Origin: Streptomyces sp. VRA16 Mangrove soil
Lineage (GTDB): Bacteria > Actinomycetota > Actinomycetes > Streptomycetales > Streptomycetaceae
DNA: 64,000 nucleotides
Reading direction: 5' to 3'
Assembly: GCF_017377775.1 (NCBI RefSeq)
Contig: NZ_JAFVLN010000003.1
Coordinates: forward strand, 372,001-436,000
In this document: piece after piece, positions 50,736 to 59,888 of the stretch
How the letters are laid out: each line of letters begins with the position of its first letter
Numbering within the stretch: the first letter of the stretch is position 1
The notes under the pieces: generated by a model
Database searches by the model: none
Seen by the model: the letters and a program-made list of their open reading frames with translations, nothing else
Told to the model about the DNA's origin: nothing
Translations under genes and position numbers: made by a program

Positions 50736-51719
50736 ATGGAGCAGAGGCATCTCGGCCGTACCGGCCTGCGTGTGTCCCGGATCGGGCTCGGCACCCTCAC
50801 CTGGGGCCGGGACACGGACGAGCACGACGCCGCCGACCTGTTGAAGGTCTTCTGGGAGGCGGGCGGCTCGCTCGTCGACACGGCCGACGTGTACGGGGAC
50901 GGGGAGTCGGAGTATCTGCTCGGCCGGCTCATCGAGGGCCTGGTCCCGCGCCGGGACCTGGTCATCTCCACGAAGGCGGGCAGCGTGCCCGACCCGGACC
51001 GGCGCTTCGACGGCTCGCGCGGCCATCTGCTCTCCGCGCTCGACGCCTCGCTGGCCCGGCTCGGCACCGACTACGTCGACCTGTGGCAGGTGCACGCGTA
51101 CGACACGCAGACCCCGCTCGACGAGACGCTCCAGGCCCTCGACATCGCCGTCAGCAGCGGACGGGCACGCTATGCGGGCGTCTCGAACTTCTGCGGGTGG
51201 CAGCTGGCCAAGGCGGGCACCTGGCAGCTCGCGGCGCCGGGCGCGCGCACCCGTCTCGCCAGTACGCAGATGGAGTACTCGCTGCTCCAGCGCGGCGTGG
51301 AGCGGGAGGTGCTGCCCGCCGCCATCGACCTGGGCATCGGGCTGCTGCCGTCGTCACCGCTCGGGCGCGGGGTGCTGACGGGCAAGTACCGCAGCGGCAC
51401 GCCCGCGGACTCCCGCGGCGGCTCCGACCACATGGCGCCGTTCGTCGCGCCGTACCTGGACGAGGCGGCCGGGCACATCGTGGACGCGGTCTCCATAGCG
51501 GCGGACGGGCTCGCGGTGACCCCGCTCCAGGTGGCCCTCGCCTGGGTCAGGGACCGGCCGGGAGTGGCCGCGCCGATCGTCGGCGCGCGCAACGCGCAGC
51601 AGCTCACGGCCGCATTGTCAGTGGAGGCCCTTAGTCTTCCTGACGAGATCTGCCAGGCGCTCGACGATGTGTCGGCGCCCGTGCACCGCTATCCCGATCA
51701 GGACTGGAGCACGTTGTGA
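50736..51719 (+). CDS. Aldo/keto reductase
   Basis: 327-aa AKR with catalytic tetrad regions: Asp/Tyr in DTADVYGDGESE, Lys in ISTKAGS, His in WQVHAYD. NADPH-binding GARNAQQLTAAL near the end. ATG 50736. Its stop overlaps the GTG of the following gene by 4 bp, so the two are coupled. Substrate unknown. Confidence 0.9.
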   Translation: MEQRHLGRTGLRVSRIGLGTLTWGRDTDEHDAADLLKVFWEAGGSLVDTADVYGDGESEYLLGRLIEGLVPRRDLVISTKAGSVPDPDRRFDGSRGHLLSALDASLARLGTDYVDLWQVHAYDTQTPLDETLQALDIAVSSGRARYAGVSNFCGWQLAKAGTWQLAAPGARTRLASTQMEYSLLQRGVEREVLPAAIDLGIGLLPSSPLGRGVLTGKYRSGTPADSRGGSDHMAPFVAPYLDEAAGHIVDAVSIAADGLAVTPLQVALAWVRDRPGVAAPIVGARNAQQLTAALSVEALSLPDEICQALDDVSAPVHRYPDQDWSTL

Positions 51720-53926
51720 GTACGGAGTCCGCCGCCGCGGAGAACGAGTCAGGGCCGGGCCCCGACGCCGGGCCGGACACGGAGCCGGAGAGCGCGACGG
51801 AGACCTCCGTCGAAGCATCCGGCTCCGAGGCGTCCGACGAGGCCGGGGACGGCACGGAAGAGGCCGAGGGCGGCAAGGACGGCGAGGGTGCGGCCGAGCT
51901 GTCCGAGGCGGAGGCCGAGCTGGCCGCGCAGCGGGAGCTGCGGGAGCGCATCGCGGAGCGCAAGGCCGCCAAGGAGGGGCCGATCGACGCCGGCGCCAAG
52001 CTGAGCGGGACGGCCGCCGATCTGCTCGCCGCCGTACGTGCCGTGGAGAGCGGCGAGAAGCCGGTCGCCGCCGCGTTCGCGGAGCCGGAGCCCGAGCCGC
52101 GCCGGGTCGTCACGCCCGAGCCGGTGCGCAGATCACAGCCCGTGGCGCCCGTCGCGGACGCGGGGCCTGACGCCGGGGCGGTGGCCGCGGTGCGGGCCGT
52201 GCTCGCCGAGGGCGGGGCACCCGAGACGCTGGCCGGTGCGGCCGCCGCGACGCTGGGCGAGGACGCCGACGACGTGCTGCGCGAGGACCCCTGGCAGCTG
52301 CTGCGGGTGAGCGGGGTGCGCCCGGAGCAGGCCGACGGGTTCGCGCGGGCGCTGCTCGGCGCCGAGTGCGGCCCGCAGGACGAGCGGCGGGGCCGCGCGG
52401 TCACCGTGTGGCTGCTCGCACAGGCCGCGGTCGCCGGGCACACGGCGCTCGATCTCCCGGTGCTCGCCGAGGCGCTCGGCAAGCGCGGCGTGCCCGATCC
52501 GGACGCCGCCGTGCAGAGCGCCGCCGCTGAGGGCGACGCGATCCTGTTCCAGGACGCGCTGGACGACGCGCCCGAGCCGGTGGCGGCGGACGGCGACGAG
52601 GGCGACTCCGAGGACGAGGCAGAGGTCGAGCGTCCGGTGCGGGTGCTCGTCGGACTTGAGCAGTACGCACTCGCCGAGGAGAGTCTCGCCGACGGCCTCG
52701 CCCGGATCGTCAACTCCGCCCCCAAGGAGGGCGGTGCGGAGGGGGCCGGCTGGGAGGAGGCCGCCGCGTCCGAGAAGGGCACCACGGCCGAGCTGATCCG
52801 GGCCGTCGCCGCGCACCGGCTCGTGCTGCACACGGGCGGCGAAGCCGCCCGCGCGGAGCCGATCGCCGTGGCGGCCGCCGGGGCCGGGCTCGGGCTGCGG
52901 GTCTGCGTCGCCGCGCACAGTGCGGACGGGCGGCGCCGGGCGGCCGAGGCGCTCGGCGCGGAGGCGCCGGAGACGGCCACCGCCACCGTCGAGGGGCTGC
53001 TCACCCAGACGCAGGGGCCCGGCCGGGACACCGACGGGGCGCTCGCGCTGGACCTGCTGGTGGTCCTGGACGCGCCGCAGCTGGACGTGGACGGCGCCGC
53101 GATGCTCGTGGAGCTGCTCGCCGATGGCACCGGTCTGCTGCTCAGCGGCGATCCGGGGGTGCTCTGGTCGGCCGGGCCCGGGCGGGTGTTCGCCGATCTG
53201 CTGGCCGCCGGGATCTGCCCGCGCGTCGCCTCCCGTACGCCGGACTTCGGGCCGATCGGCGAGCTGGTCTCGGGGATCGGGATCGGGGAGCTGAACCAGG
53301 TGGAGGCGCCCGGCAAGGAGGTCGTGATCGTGCCGGTGCGGGACGGCGCCGAGGCGATCCACCGCACCGTGCAGCTCGTCGCGGACTCGGTGCCGCGGGC
53401 CATCGGGGTGCCCCCCGAGGACACGCAGGTGATCACTCCGGGGCACGGTGGCGCGGCGGGCACGCGGGCGCTCAACACGGCGCTGAAGGAGCGGCTGAAT
53501 CCGGGGCCTGGGCGGTTCGGCGGGTTCGATCCCGGGGACCGGGTGGTGCATGTGCCCGCGCCGGGGCGGATCCGGCCCGGGCGGGTCGTCGGGGCCGATG
53601 CGGAAGGGCTGCGGCTGGACTGTGCCGGGGAGCCCGTGCTCGTGCCGAAGGAGCAGGTCGAGCGGACCGTGCGGCACGGGTGGGCGGTCACCGGGCATCA
53701 GGCCGTCGGGGTGCGGTGGCCCGCGGCGGTCGTGGTGTTGCCCGGCGACGCGGTGGCGGGGTTGAGCCGGCCCTGGGTGTACACGGCGTTCGGGCGTGGG
53801 GTGCGGCATCTGTCCGTGGTGCACGGGGTCGATGCGGCGTTGCCGCGGGCCGTGGCGGAGGTGCCGGCGAAGCCACGTACGACGCGCTTGCAGCGACTGG
53901 TCCGGGCTCAGGTGCCCGGGGCGTAG
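51716..53926 (+). CDS. RecD2-like helix-hairpin-helix protein with degenerate helicase motifs
   Basis: 736 aa. Residues 1-75 are acidic low-complexity; ~150-260 look like the RecD2 helix-hairpin-helix region (REDPWQLLRVSGVRPEQADGFARAL). The remainder tracks RecD2 helicase in order, but the key residues are gone: Walker A reads LHTGGEAARAEPIAV (~371) where GGPGTGKT is expected; motif II reads VVLDAPQLD (~449) where DEAS-like is expected; SGDPGVLWSAGPGRVFADLL (~475) keeps motif III; motif VI reads YTAFGRGVRHL (~687) where YTAVTRAR is expected. ATP hydrolysis is unlikely. A DNA-binding or scaffold role is possible. GTG 51716. Confidence 0.8.
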   Translation: MSTESAAAENESGPGPDAGPDTEPESATETSVEASGSEASDEAGDGTEEAEGGKDGEGAAELSEAEAELAAQRELRERIAERKAAKEGPIDAGAKLSGTAADLLAAVRAVESGEKPVAAAFAEPEPEPRRVVTPEPVRRSQPVAPVADAGPDAGAVAAVRAVLAEGGAPETLAGAAAATLGEDADDVLREDPWQLLRVSGVRPEQADGFARALLGAECGPQDERRGRAVTVWLLAQAAVAGHTALDLPVLAEALGKRGVPDPDAAVQSAAAEGDAILFQDALDDAPEPVAADGDEGDSEDEAEVERPVRVLVGLEQYALAEESLADGLARIVNSAPKEGGAEGAGWEEAAASEKGTTAELIRAVAAHRLVLHTGGEAARAEPIAVAAAGAGLGLRVCVAAHSADGRRRAAEALGAEAPETATATVEGLLTQTQGPGRDTDGALALDLLVVLDAPQLDVDGAAMLVELLADGTGLLLSGDPGVLWSAGPGRVFADLLAAGICPRVASRTPDFGPIGELVSGIGIGELNQVEAPGKEVVIVPVRDGAEAIHRTVQLVADSVPRAIGVPPEDTQVITPGHGGAAGTRALNTALKERLNPGPGRFGGFDPGDRVVHVPAPGRIRPGRVVGADAEGLRLDCAGEPVLVPKEQVERTVRHGWAVTGHQAVGVRWPAAVVVLPGDAVAGLSRPWVYTAFGRGVRHLSVVHGVDAALPRAVAEVPAKPRTTRLQRLVRAQVPGA

Positions 53927-54340
53927 GGATGCCCCCGCGCCCCGTCACGGGGCGCGGGAACGCGTCGATCGGCGGCTCCGCCCACGCGGGCACGACCGAC
54001 GGGCGGCGGTCGTGCCCCGCCAGGGGCGCGAGGAACTGCGCGACCAGCCCCCACCGGAGCCGCACCCGGCCATGACGCGACCGGCCGAGGCCGTGCCCCG
54101 CCAGGGGCGCGAGGAACTGCGCGACCAGCCCCCACCGGGCCCGCGCCCGGCAACAAAGCACCCGGGACCGAGCTGGACGCCGGCTTGGAGCGCTCACCCC
54201 GCGCCGGGGCGCCGCCTTGCCCACCCTGCCGCCCATGGCGGCAGATTGCCCAAGGCGGCGGTGGCACGCCCAAGGCCGGGGCGGCACGCCCAAGGCCGGG
54301 GCGGCGCGCCCATGGCGGCGGATGAGGCGAGGTGGAGGGG
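53927..54340. repeat. Intergenic repeat cluster
   Basis: No gene in these 414 bp. Two identical 46-bp copies (54012-54057 and 54093-54138) of an element beginning gtgccccgccaggggcgcga and ending cagcccccaccgg, of a type common in Streptomyces intergenic DNA and with stem-loop potential (ccccgccagggg). A third area, about 54250-54320, holds ~20-bp units of the type gcacgcccaaggccggggcg. A loose similar hairpin, cccgtcacgggg, is at 53941-53952. Confidence 0.8.
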
Positions 54341-55018
54341 TTAGTGGTCGGCTTCTTGCAAGGGGTCGTCGGACGGGTCGGGGTCGTCCTCCAGGTCAAG
54401 CTCGTCGTCGAAGACCGCGCTCACGTCGAAGCGGCAGACCACTCTCTGCGGGTCGGCCTGGTCGAACGGTGCCTCCAGCCACTCGCCCGGTTCGGCCGGT
54501 TCGTCGGCGGCCGTGACCCAGAGCGTCGAGTCACCCTCCTCCAGGCCGAACTCCTTGTGCCGGGAGGCGATTTCGTCCGGTTCGAACTCACCGAAGAGCA
54601 CACCGAGGGCGGCGTGCACGCTGCTTCCCGCACCCGCGGCGGAGCCGTTCTCCCCCTCCGGTCCCGCTTCGAGGTCGGCGACCCGGCCCGCCTGGGCGAG
54701 CAGCCGCTGCGGCTCCACCACGGCGTAGTCCCGCCGGATCAGCACGCTCAGCGCGTTCGGCTCCTCCGGCCCCGTGTACGGCGGCAGCGAGTCGTCCGCG
54801 CCGGGGATCTCGAAGGGGGTGACCTCGTCGTAACGGTCGTAGAGGAGCTCGTCGTACTCCTCCGCCGCCGCGGCGAGTTCGTTGAACGCTTCGTAGACGG
54901 CCGGGTCGTCCTCTCCCGACCTGCGCTCGACAGCCGCCAGGTGGCGGTCGAGCGCAGCCTTTACCGCCTCGGCGGCGGCGCGTACCTCGGCAGCGGTGGG
55001 CTGCGCAGCATCAGACAT
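54341..55018 (-). CDS. Conserved hypothetical acidic protein
   Basis: 225 aa, strongly acidic, ending DDPDPSDDPLQEADH. Contains NALSVLIRRDYAVVEPQRLLAQA and GVLFGEFEPDEIASRHKEFG. No catalytic motif seen. ATG 55018 (MSDAAQ). It is divergent from the DUF5703 gene by 47 bp, and this pair is familiar from Streptomyces genomes; function unknown. Confidence 0.75.
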   Translation of the reverse strand: MSDAAQPTAAEVRAAAEAVKAALDRHLAAVERRSGEDDPAVYEAFNELAAAAEEYDELLYDRYDEVTPFEIPGADDSLPPYTGPEEPNALSVLIRRDYAVVEPQRLLAQAGRVADLEAGPEGENGSAAGAGSSVHAALGVLFGEFEPDEIASRHKEFGLEEGDSTLWVTAADEPAEPGEWLEAPFDQADPQRVVCRFDVSAVFDDELDLEDDPDPSDDPLQEADH

Positions 55019-55065
55019 AGTGCAGACGCTATCCGTACCGGGCCACTGCCCGCACAATAGATGCG

Positions 55066-55254
55066 ATGCCGGAATACGAATTTGTCGACGTGTACGTGCC
55101 GCGCGGGGTCTCCCGCAAGGAGGCGACGCGTCTGCTGACGGACCATGCAGAGTACGGACACTGGGAGTTGGACCGATTGAGCCTGCGCCGCGACGGCAGT
55201 CGCCGCGTGCGCCTGCGGAGGCGGATCATCCGCCAGATGCGGGCGACATGGTGA
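55066..55254 (+). CDS. DUF5703 family protein
   Basis: 62 aa, complete: MPEYEFVDVYVPRGVSRKEA, then LLTDHAEYGHWELDRLSL and a very basic end RVRLRRRIIRQMRATW. This is the recognisable DUF5703 sequence conserved in actinobacteria. Function unknown. Followed by a strong hairpin. Confidence 0.87.
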   Translation: MPEYEFVDVYVPRGVSRKEATRLLTDHAEYGHWELDRLSLRRDGSRRVRLRRRIIRQMRATW

Positions 55255-55280
55255 CCTGAACCTGATGGGTCCGAGGCCAC

Positions 55281-55318
55281 AACGGAGCGGGCCCCGCTGA
55301 TGCGGGGCCCGCTCCGTT
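55281..55318. terminator. Bidirectional terminator between DUF5703 and chpC
   Basis: Perfect 17-bp stem (aacggagcgggccccgc / gcggggcccgctccgtt) with a 4-nt tgat loop and a following tgt run. Confidence 0.85.
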
Positions 55319-55362
55319 GTGCGCTGTCTGTACTGTTTCGCACCGGTACACGGTTCACACCG

Positions 55363-56136
55363 TTACGCGGACGCCTTCGCCCGGCGGTAGAGGACCGCGC
55401 CGCCGAGCAGCGCGCCCGCGGCCAGCGCGCCCGTCGCACCGATCGGCATGGAGCTGCCGGTCATCGCGAGCTGGGACTCGCCCTTCGGCTGGGTGACGGT
55501 CTGCGTCCCCGGCTGGTTGGGCTTGGTCGTACCCGGGTGGTGCCCGCTCGGCGTCGACGGCTGGCCGGGCGCACCGGGGTGGCCGGGAGTGCCCGGGTGG
55601 TGGGGCTGCCCCGGCGTGCTCGGCGGCTGGTGGGAGCCACCGCCGGGCGGCGTGGAGGTGTCCGAGCCACCACCGTTGGAACAGTCGTCGCCCATGGCGG
55701 CGTTGCCGACGGAGACGACGCCGACCTGGTTCCCGCAGACGTTGACCGGGACGTCCACCGGCAGCTGCACGGTGTTGCCGGAGCCGACGCCGGGCGAGTC
55801 GCTGGTGTGACCGCCGGCCTGCGCGCCGCCACCGGACTCGTGCGAACCACCGGAACCGTGCGAACCGGACCCGTACCCGGACCCGCTGTCGTCCGAGGTG
55901 TTGGCGCAGTTGTTGCCCGCCGCCGGGTTGAGCAGCCCGATGACGTTGACGGTGTTGCCGCACACATTGACCGGGATGTTCACCGGCAGCTGCACATTGT
56001 TGCCGGAGGCGACGCCGGGCGAGCCCGCCGCGCTTCCGTTCGCACCCGAGTCGGCGTGCGCGTAACCGCCGGTGACGGCGAGCACGCCGGTCGCGGCCGC
56101 CACGGTGATCAGGCCCTTGCGCGTGACCTGTCGCAT
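55363..56136 (-). CDS. chpC: Long chaplin with sortase signal
   Basis: 257 aa cell-wall-anchored chaplin. Signal peptide (MRQVTRKGLITVAAATGVLA ... AHA), then two chaplin domains (residues ~28-79 and ~109-154), each with the paired Cys in VCGN... and NC/DC. A Gly/Ser/Pro-rich spacer follows, then the sortase signal LAMTG at 223-227, a hydrophobic segment and RRAKASA. Chaplins coat aerial hyphae and spores and lower surface tension. ATG 56136 (AGGGAAAG upstream). ChpC versus ChpA/B/D is called from the neighbourhood with ChpH. Confidence 0.88.
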   Translation of the reverse strand: MRQVTRKGLITVAAATGVLAVTGGYAHADSGANGSAAGSPGVASGNNVQLPVNIPVNVCGNTVNVIGLLNPAAGNNCANTSDDSGSGYGSGSHGSGGSHESGGGAQAGGHTSDSPGVGSGNTVQLPVDVPVNVCGNQVGVVSVGNAAMGDDCSNGGGSDTSTPPGGGSHQPPSTPGQPHHPGTPGHPGAPGQPSTPSGHHPGTTKPNQPGTQTVTQPKGESQLAMTGSSMPIGATGALAAGALLGGAVLYRRAKASA

Positions 56137-56238
56137 AGCTTTCCCTGCCTTAGCACTTTGAGCGCTTGAAGCACTTTGCCTGGTACTGGGTACCTGTGGA
56201 GACGGCGGGAACTGGTGTGCCCCCGCCGTCGAATGCCG

Positions 56239-56277
56239 GTCGGCCCCGGAGTGCATGGCGCGCACTCCGGGGCCGAC
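56239..56277 (-). terminator. Terminator of chpH
   Basis: Perfect 16-bp stem gtcggccccggagtgc / gcactccggggccgac with a 7-nt loop, just past the chpH stop (minus strand). Confidence 0.85.
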
Positions 56278-56312
56278 GGGCTCAGACCCTCAAGGGGTGA
56301 GGCACAACAACG

Positions 56313-56546
56313 TCAGCTGTTGGCGCAGGTGTTGCCGAAGGTGGGGTTCAGCAGCCCGATCACGGAGACCGTGTTGCCGCAGACGTTCACCGGCACGTGG
56401 ATCGGCGCCTGGATGACGTTGCCCGACAGGACGCCCGGGGACTTCACGGCGGCACCCTGGGCACCGGCGTCAGCAGCGGCGATGCCCGCGCCGGCGAGCA
56501 CGAGACCACCAGTGGCAGCCGCAGCAGCGACGACCTTCTTGATCAT
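56313..56546 (-). CDS. chpH: Short chaplin
   Basis: 77 aa: signal peptide MIKKVVAAAAATGGLVLAGAG, then one chaplin domain with SPGVLSGNVIQAPIHVPVNV and two Cys (VCGN and NTCANS). ChpE and ChpH are the short chaplins; ChpH is adjacent to ChpC in S. coelicolor. Free mature peptide assembles into amyloid-like fibrils at the hyphal surface. Its 5' side faces a 200-bp promoter gap. Confidence 0.92.
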   Translation of the reverse strand: MIKKVVAAAAATGGLVLAGAGIAAADAGAQGAAVKSPGVLSGNVIQAPIHVPVNVCGNTVSVIGLLNPTFGNTCANS

Positions 56547-56745
56547 TATTCCTCCTTGTTGGCAATGCAGTCCCAGCCGCGGACTGCACTGTCTGTAACG
56601 AGGAGGAACTGATAGGGCTACGAGCTTATGGTTCCATTCACTCTTTCCAGCCGGATACGCACGGGCGGCCGATTTCCGGGCTCACGCGGTGTTGACGCCC
56701 CCTCGCGCCACCCGGCGCTCCGAACGGCCAGATCGGTCAGGAGGG

Positions 56746-58071
56746 TCAGGACGCGTCGATGAAGCGGTCGAGCACCCGGACACCGAACTTCAGACCGTCG
56801 ACCGGGACGCGCTCGTCGACCCCGTGGAACATGCCGGCGAAGTCCAGCTCCGGCGGCAGCTGCAGCGGCGCGAAGCCGAAGTTGCGGATGCCCAGCTCCA
56901 CGAACGACTTGGCGTCCGTACCGCCCGAGAGCATGTACGGGATGGCCTTGCCGATCGGGTCCTCGGCAGCGATCGAGGTCTTCATGGCCTCGACGAGCGC
57001 ACCGTCGAAGGTCGTCTCGACGGCCTTGTCGGCATGCACGTCCTCGCGCCTGACCAGCGGGCCGAGGATCCGGTCGAGGTCGGCGACGAACTCGTCCTCG
57101 TACCCCGGCAGGAACCGGCCGTCGACGTGCGCGGTGGCCTCGCCCGGGATCACGTTCACCTTGTAACCGGCACCCAGCTGCGTCGGGTTGGCGGTGTTGG
57201 AGAGCGTGGCGCCGATCAGCTTGGCGATGCCGCCGAGCTTGGCGATGGTCTCCTCCATGTCCTCGGGGTCGAGCTCGGTGCCGAGCGCGTCGCCGAGCTC
57301 GTCGAGGAAGTGGCGCAGTGTCTTGGTGACGCGGACCGGGAACTTGTGGCGGCCCAGGCGCGCGACGGCCTCGGACAGCTCGGTGATGGCGTTGTCCCGG
57401 TGGATCATCGATCCGTGCCCGGCGGTGCCGGCCACGGTCAGCTTCATCCAGTGCATGCCCTTCTCGGCGGTCTGGACGAGATAGAGCCGCCGCTGCTCGT
57501 TCACGGTGAACGAGAAGCCGCCGACCTCGCTGATCGCCTCGGTGACCCCGTCGAAGAGGTCCCGGTGGTTGTCGACGAGGTGGCGGGCGCCCCAGGTGCC
57601 ACCGGCCTCCTCGTCGGCGAGGAAGGCGAGGACGATGTCGCGCGGGGGCTTGCGGCCGGTGCGCAGCCGGTCGCGGACGACCGCGAGGGTCATCGCGTCC
57701 ATGTCCTTCATGTCGACGGCGCCGCGGCCCCACACGCATCCGTCGGCGACCTCGCCGGAGAACGGGTGGTGGGTCCAGTCCGCCGCGTTCGCCGGTACGA
57801 CATCGGTGTGGCCGTGGATGAGCAGCGCGGGCCGCGACGGGTCCTCGCCCTCTATACGGGCCACCGTGGAGGCCCGGCCCGGGTGGGACTCGAAGATCTG
57901 GGGCTCGAGGCCGACCTCCGCGAGCTTCTCGGCGACCCATTCGGCGGCCTTGCGCTCACCTGGACCCGAGTGGTCGCCGTAGTTGCTGGTGTCGATCTGG
58001 ATCAGCTCGCGGCAGAGGTCGACGACCTCGTCCTGCCCGGAGACGGCCCTGCCCGTGCTCGACTCGCTCAC
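56746..58071 (-). CDS. M20-family metallopeptidase/dipeptidase
   Basis: 441 aa. Zn ligands: ALLIHGHTDVVPANA (His/Asp), WGRGAVDMKDM (Asp), LADEEAGG (Glu-Glu) and C-terminal FHGVDERVP (His). A dimerisation domain lies between (~180-300, GTAGHGSMI). GTG 58071 is taken because AGGAAC precedes it and the extra upstream residues are low quality. Substrate: amino-acid conjugate or dipeptide, unknown. Confidence 0.88.
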   Translation of the reverse strand: MSESSTGRAVSGQDEVVDLCRELIQIDTSNYGDHSGPGERKAAEWVAEKLAEVGLEPQIFESHPGRASTVARIEGEDPSRPALLIHGHTDVVPANAADWTHHPFSGEVADGCVWGRGAVDMKDMDAMTLAVVRDRLRTGRKPPRDIVLAFLADEEAGGTWGARHLVDNHRDLFDGVTEAISEVGGFSFTVNEQRRLYLVQTAEKGMHWMKLTVAGTAGHGSMIHRDNAITELSEAVARLGRHKFPVRVTKTLRHFLDELGDALGTELDPEDMEETIAKLGGIAKLIGATLSNTANPTQLGAGYKVNVIPGEATAHVDGRFLPGYEDEFVADLDRILGPLVRREDVHADKAVETTFDGALVEAMKTSIAAEDPIGKAIPYMLSGGTDAKSFVELGIRNFGFAPLQLPPELDFAGMFHGVDERVPVDGLKFGVRVLDRFIDAS

Positions 58072-58267
58072 GCTTGTTCCTCTCTCCCTGTGGATCCCCC
58101 TCATCCTCTCTCCCCGGGCCCTCTCACCCAAGGGCGGGCACCGCTCGTCACGTGTCGTTCACACGGGAAGCGCCGAGGTGGGGGGTGTGATCGGGGCACC
58201 GCGAAACCCTGGTAATGTTCTCTGTGTCGCCGCGGGAAACACACCGCGAACAGGCGATAGACACCTT

Positions 58268-58352
58268 GTCCGGGTGGCGGAATGGCAGACGCGCTAGCTT
58301 GAGGTGCTAGTGCCCTTTATCGGGCGTGGGGGTTCAAGTCCCCCCTCGGACA
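58268..58352 (+). tRNA. tRNA-Leu (GAG)
   Basis: 85 nt. Acceptor GTCCGGG pairs with CTCGGAC (one G-U), discriminator A, no encoded CCA. Anticodon arm CTAGC TTGAGGT GCTAG gives anticodon GAG, reading CUC/CUU Leu. Long variable arm (TGCCCTTTATCGGGCG) of a class-II tRNA, and T-arm GGGGGTTCAAGTCCCCC. Intact. No integrase or attachment duplicate was seen next to it. Confidence 0.95.
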
Positions 58353-58359
58353 CACATCG

Positions 58360-58392
58360 AATCCCCGCGGTCTTTCAAAGACCGCGGGGATT
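58360..58392 (+). terminator. Terminator after tRNA-Leu
   Basis: 16-bp arms aatccccgcggtcttt / aaagaccgcggggatt with a 1-nt centre, then ttcttcg, directly after the tRNA. Confidence 0.85.
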
Positions 58393-58423
58393 CTTCGTTC
58401 CCGGAGCGGGCCGGGGCACCGCG

Positions 58424-59599
58424 CTAGGTCCTGTCCGACGCGGTGACGAAGCGCTCGGCGGACAGGACCAGGACCGCGGTGAAGGCGATGAGTCCGCCGA
58501 CGAGCGCCGAGCCGTCGAGTCCGACGGCGGTCAGCAGCACCCCGCTCAGCGCCGATCCGCCGGCGATCCCGATGTTGAACATGGAGGAACCGATCGCGGA
58601 CGCGACATCGGGGCTCCGGGGTGCCACCCGCAGGATGCGACTCTGGAGACAGGTGGTCATCGCGGCCATGGAGCCGCCGAGGAGTGCGATGAGGCCCACC
58701 ACCAGCCACGGTCGGCCCGCCGCGCAGGACAGCCCGAGCGTGGCCGAGGCCAGCAGCCCGGCGGAGACCATGAACGCGGGGCGCGGCCACCGGTCGACGA
58801 TCATGCCCCCGATCGCGGAACCGGCGATCCCCGCCACCCCGGCACCCAGCAGCGTGGGGCCGATGGCGGAGGCGGGGAGGCCGCCGACATCGGTGACGTA
58901 GGCCGTGATGTACGTGTAGACGGTGAAGACCCCGCAGACGAGCAGGGCGATCACGGACATCAGCAGCCAGAAGACCCGGGCGTCCGGCGCGGCGGACCGC
59001 TCGGTCTCGGCTCGCGGCGCGAGGTCCGGCAGGGTGACGACCACGACGGCCAGGGCGAGCAGACCCAGTGCGGCCAGCACCACGAAGGGGACACGCCAGC
59101 CGAACTCCTGGCCGAGCCAGGTACCGGCCGGAACCCCCGCGACCGTCGCCAGCGACACCCCGGTGAACAGGCCTGCCACCACCCGCCCGCTGACCCGACG
59201 GGCGAACAGGGAGGTCGCGGTGGACGCCACGATCGACCAGTAGACGGCGTGCGCCAGCGCGCTGCCCATCCTGGCGGCCAGCAGCGATCCGTAGCCCGGC
59301 GCGATCGCGGCCACCAGGGTGGACGCGACGAGCACCGCCAGAGTGGTCATGATCAGGCGCTTCCGGTTCACTCTCCGGACGACGTGGGTGAGCGGCACCG
59401 AGGCGATGGTGACGACGGCGCCGTAGGCCGTCACCAGCAGGCCGGCCGCGCGCAGCGAGACGCCGAGGTCCGAGGCGATCATGGGCATCAGCCCCACGGG
59501 CAGGCTCTCCACCGTCGACAGCGAGAACAGCCCGAGGGCCAGCGCCGCGACCGTCGCCACCGGGGCCGGGCCCGGCACGCCGGTTCTCTTCAGGAGCAT
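58424..59599 (-). CDS. MFS drug/metabolite exporter (DHA1 type)
   Basis: 391 aa with 12 hydrophobic helices. LGLFSLSTVESLPVGLMP in helix 1, GAVVTIASVPLTHVVRRVNRKR with the loop motif, and ATSLFARRVSGRVVAGLF: the AraJ/Cmr-like branch of small exporters. ATG 59599. Substrate unknown. The ~290 bp upstream, to 59888, are less GC-rich around 59680-59780 and contain no convincing gene. Confidence 0.85.
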   Translation of the reverse strand: MLLKRTGVPGPAPVATVAALALGLFSLSTVESLPVGLMPMIASDLGVSLRAAGLLVTAYGAVVTIASVPLTHVVRRVNRKRLIMTTLAVLVASTLVAAIAPGYGSLLAARMGSALAHAVYWSIVASTATSLFARRVSGRVVAGLFTGVSLATVAGVPAGTWLGQEFGWRVPFVVLAALGLLALAVVVVTLPDLAPRAETERSAAPDARVFWLLMSVIALLVCGVFTVYTYITAYVTDVGGLPASAIGPTLLGAGVAGIAGSAIGGMIVDRWPRPAFMVSAGLLASATLGLSCAAGRPWLVVGLIALLGGSMAAMTTCLQSRILRVAPRSPDVASAIGSSMFNIGIAGGSALSGVLLTAVGLDGSALVGGLIAFTAVLVLSAERFVTASDRT

Positions 59600-59888
59600 C
59601 AGCGGGCGAGCCCTCCCTTCGTCCGCGGCGCGGGCCCGGTCCCATGTCGATGCTTCCGGAAAGTTCTCGGAAACATGCCGCGATGTCAGCCGACACTCAA
59701 ACAGGCAACTTCGTAAACATCAAGGCGTTATGGGGAGTTGAACTGGGAATCTGGCGTACCGGATCCCCGAAAGTATTTCGCTCAGCCGATCGGTCACCAG
59801 TCCGCGAACGCCCCGACCGCGTGGCGCCGCACCGCGTCGTGCCGGCTCTGCCGGGCGCGGCAGCCGTGCTCGTTGCGAGGTCTCTCCC

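Noticed and set aside
51631..53824. Ser/Pro-rich - strand ORFs of 560-690 codons
   Set aside because: Shadow of the RecD2-like gene; composition is that of reversed high-GC codons.
58268..58352. tRNA-Leu as integration site of a mobile element
   Set aside because: No integrase, excisionase or 3'-end duplicate was found in the adjacent 5 kb.
59600..59888. A gene in the less GC-rich stretch upstream of the MFS exporter
   Set aside because: The + strand frame at 59738 has no family resemblance and runs into Arg/Pro noise; kept as intergenic.
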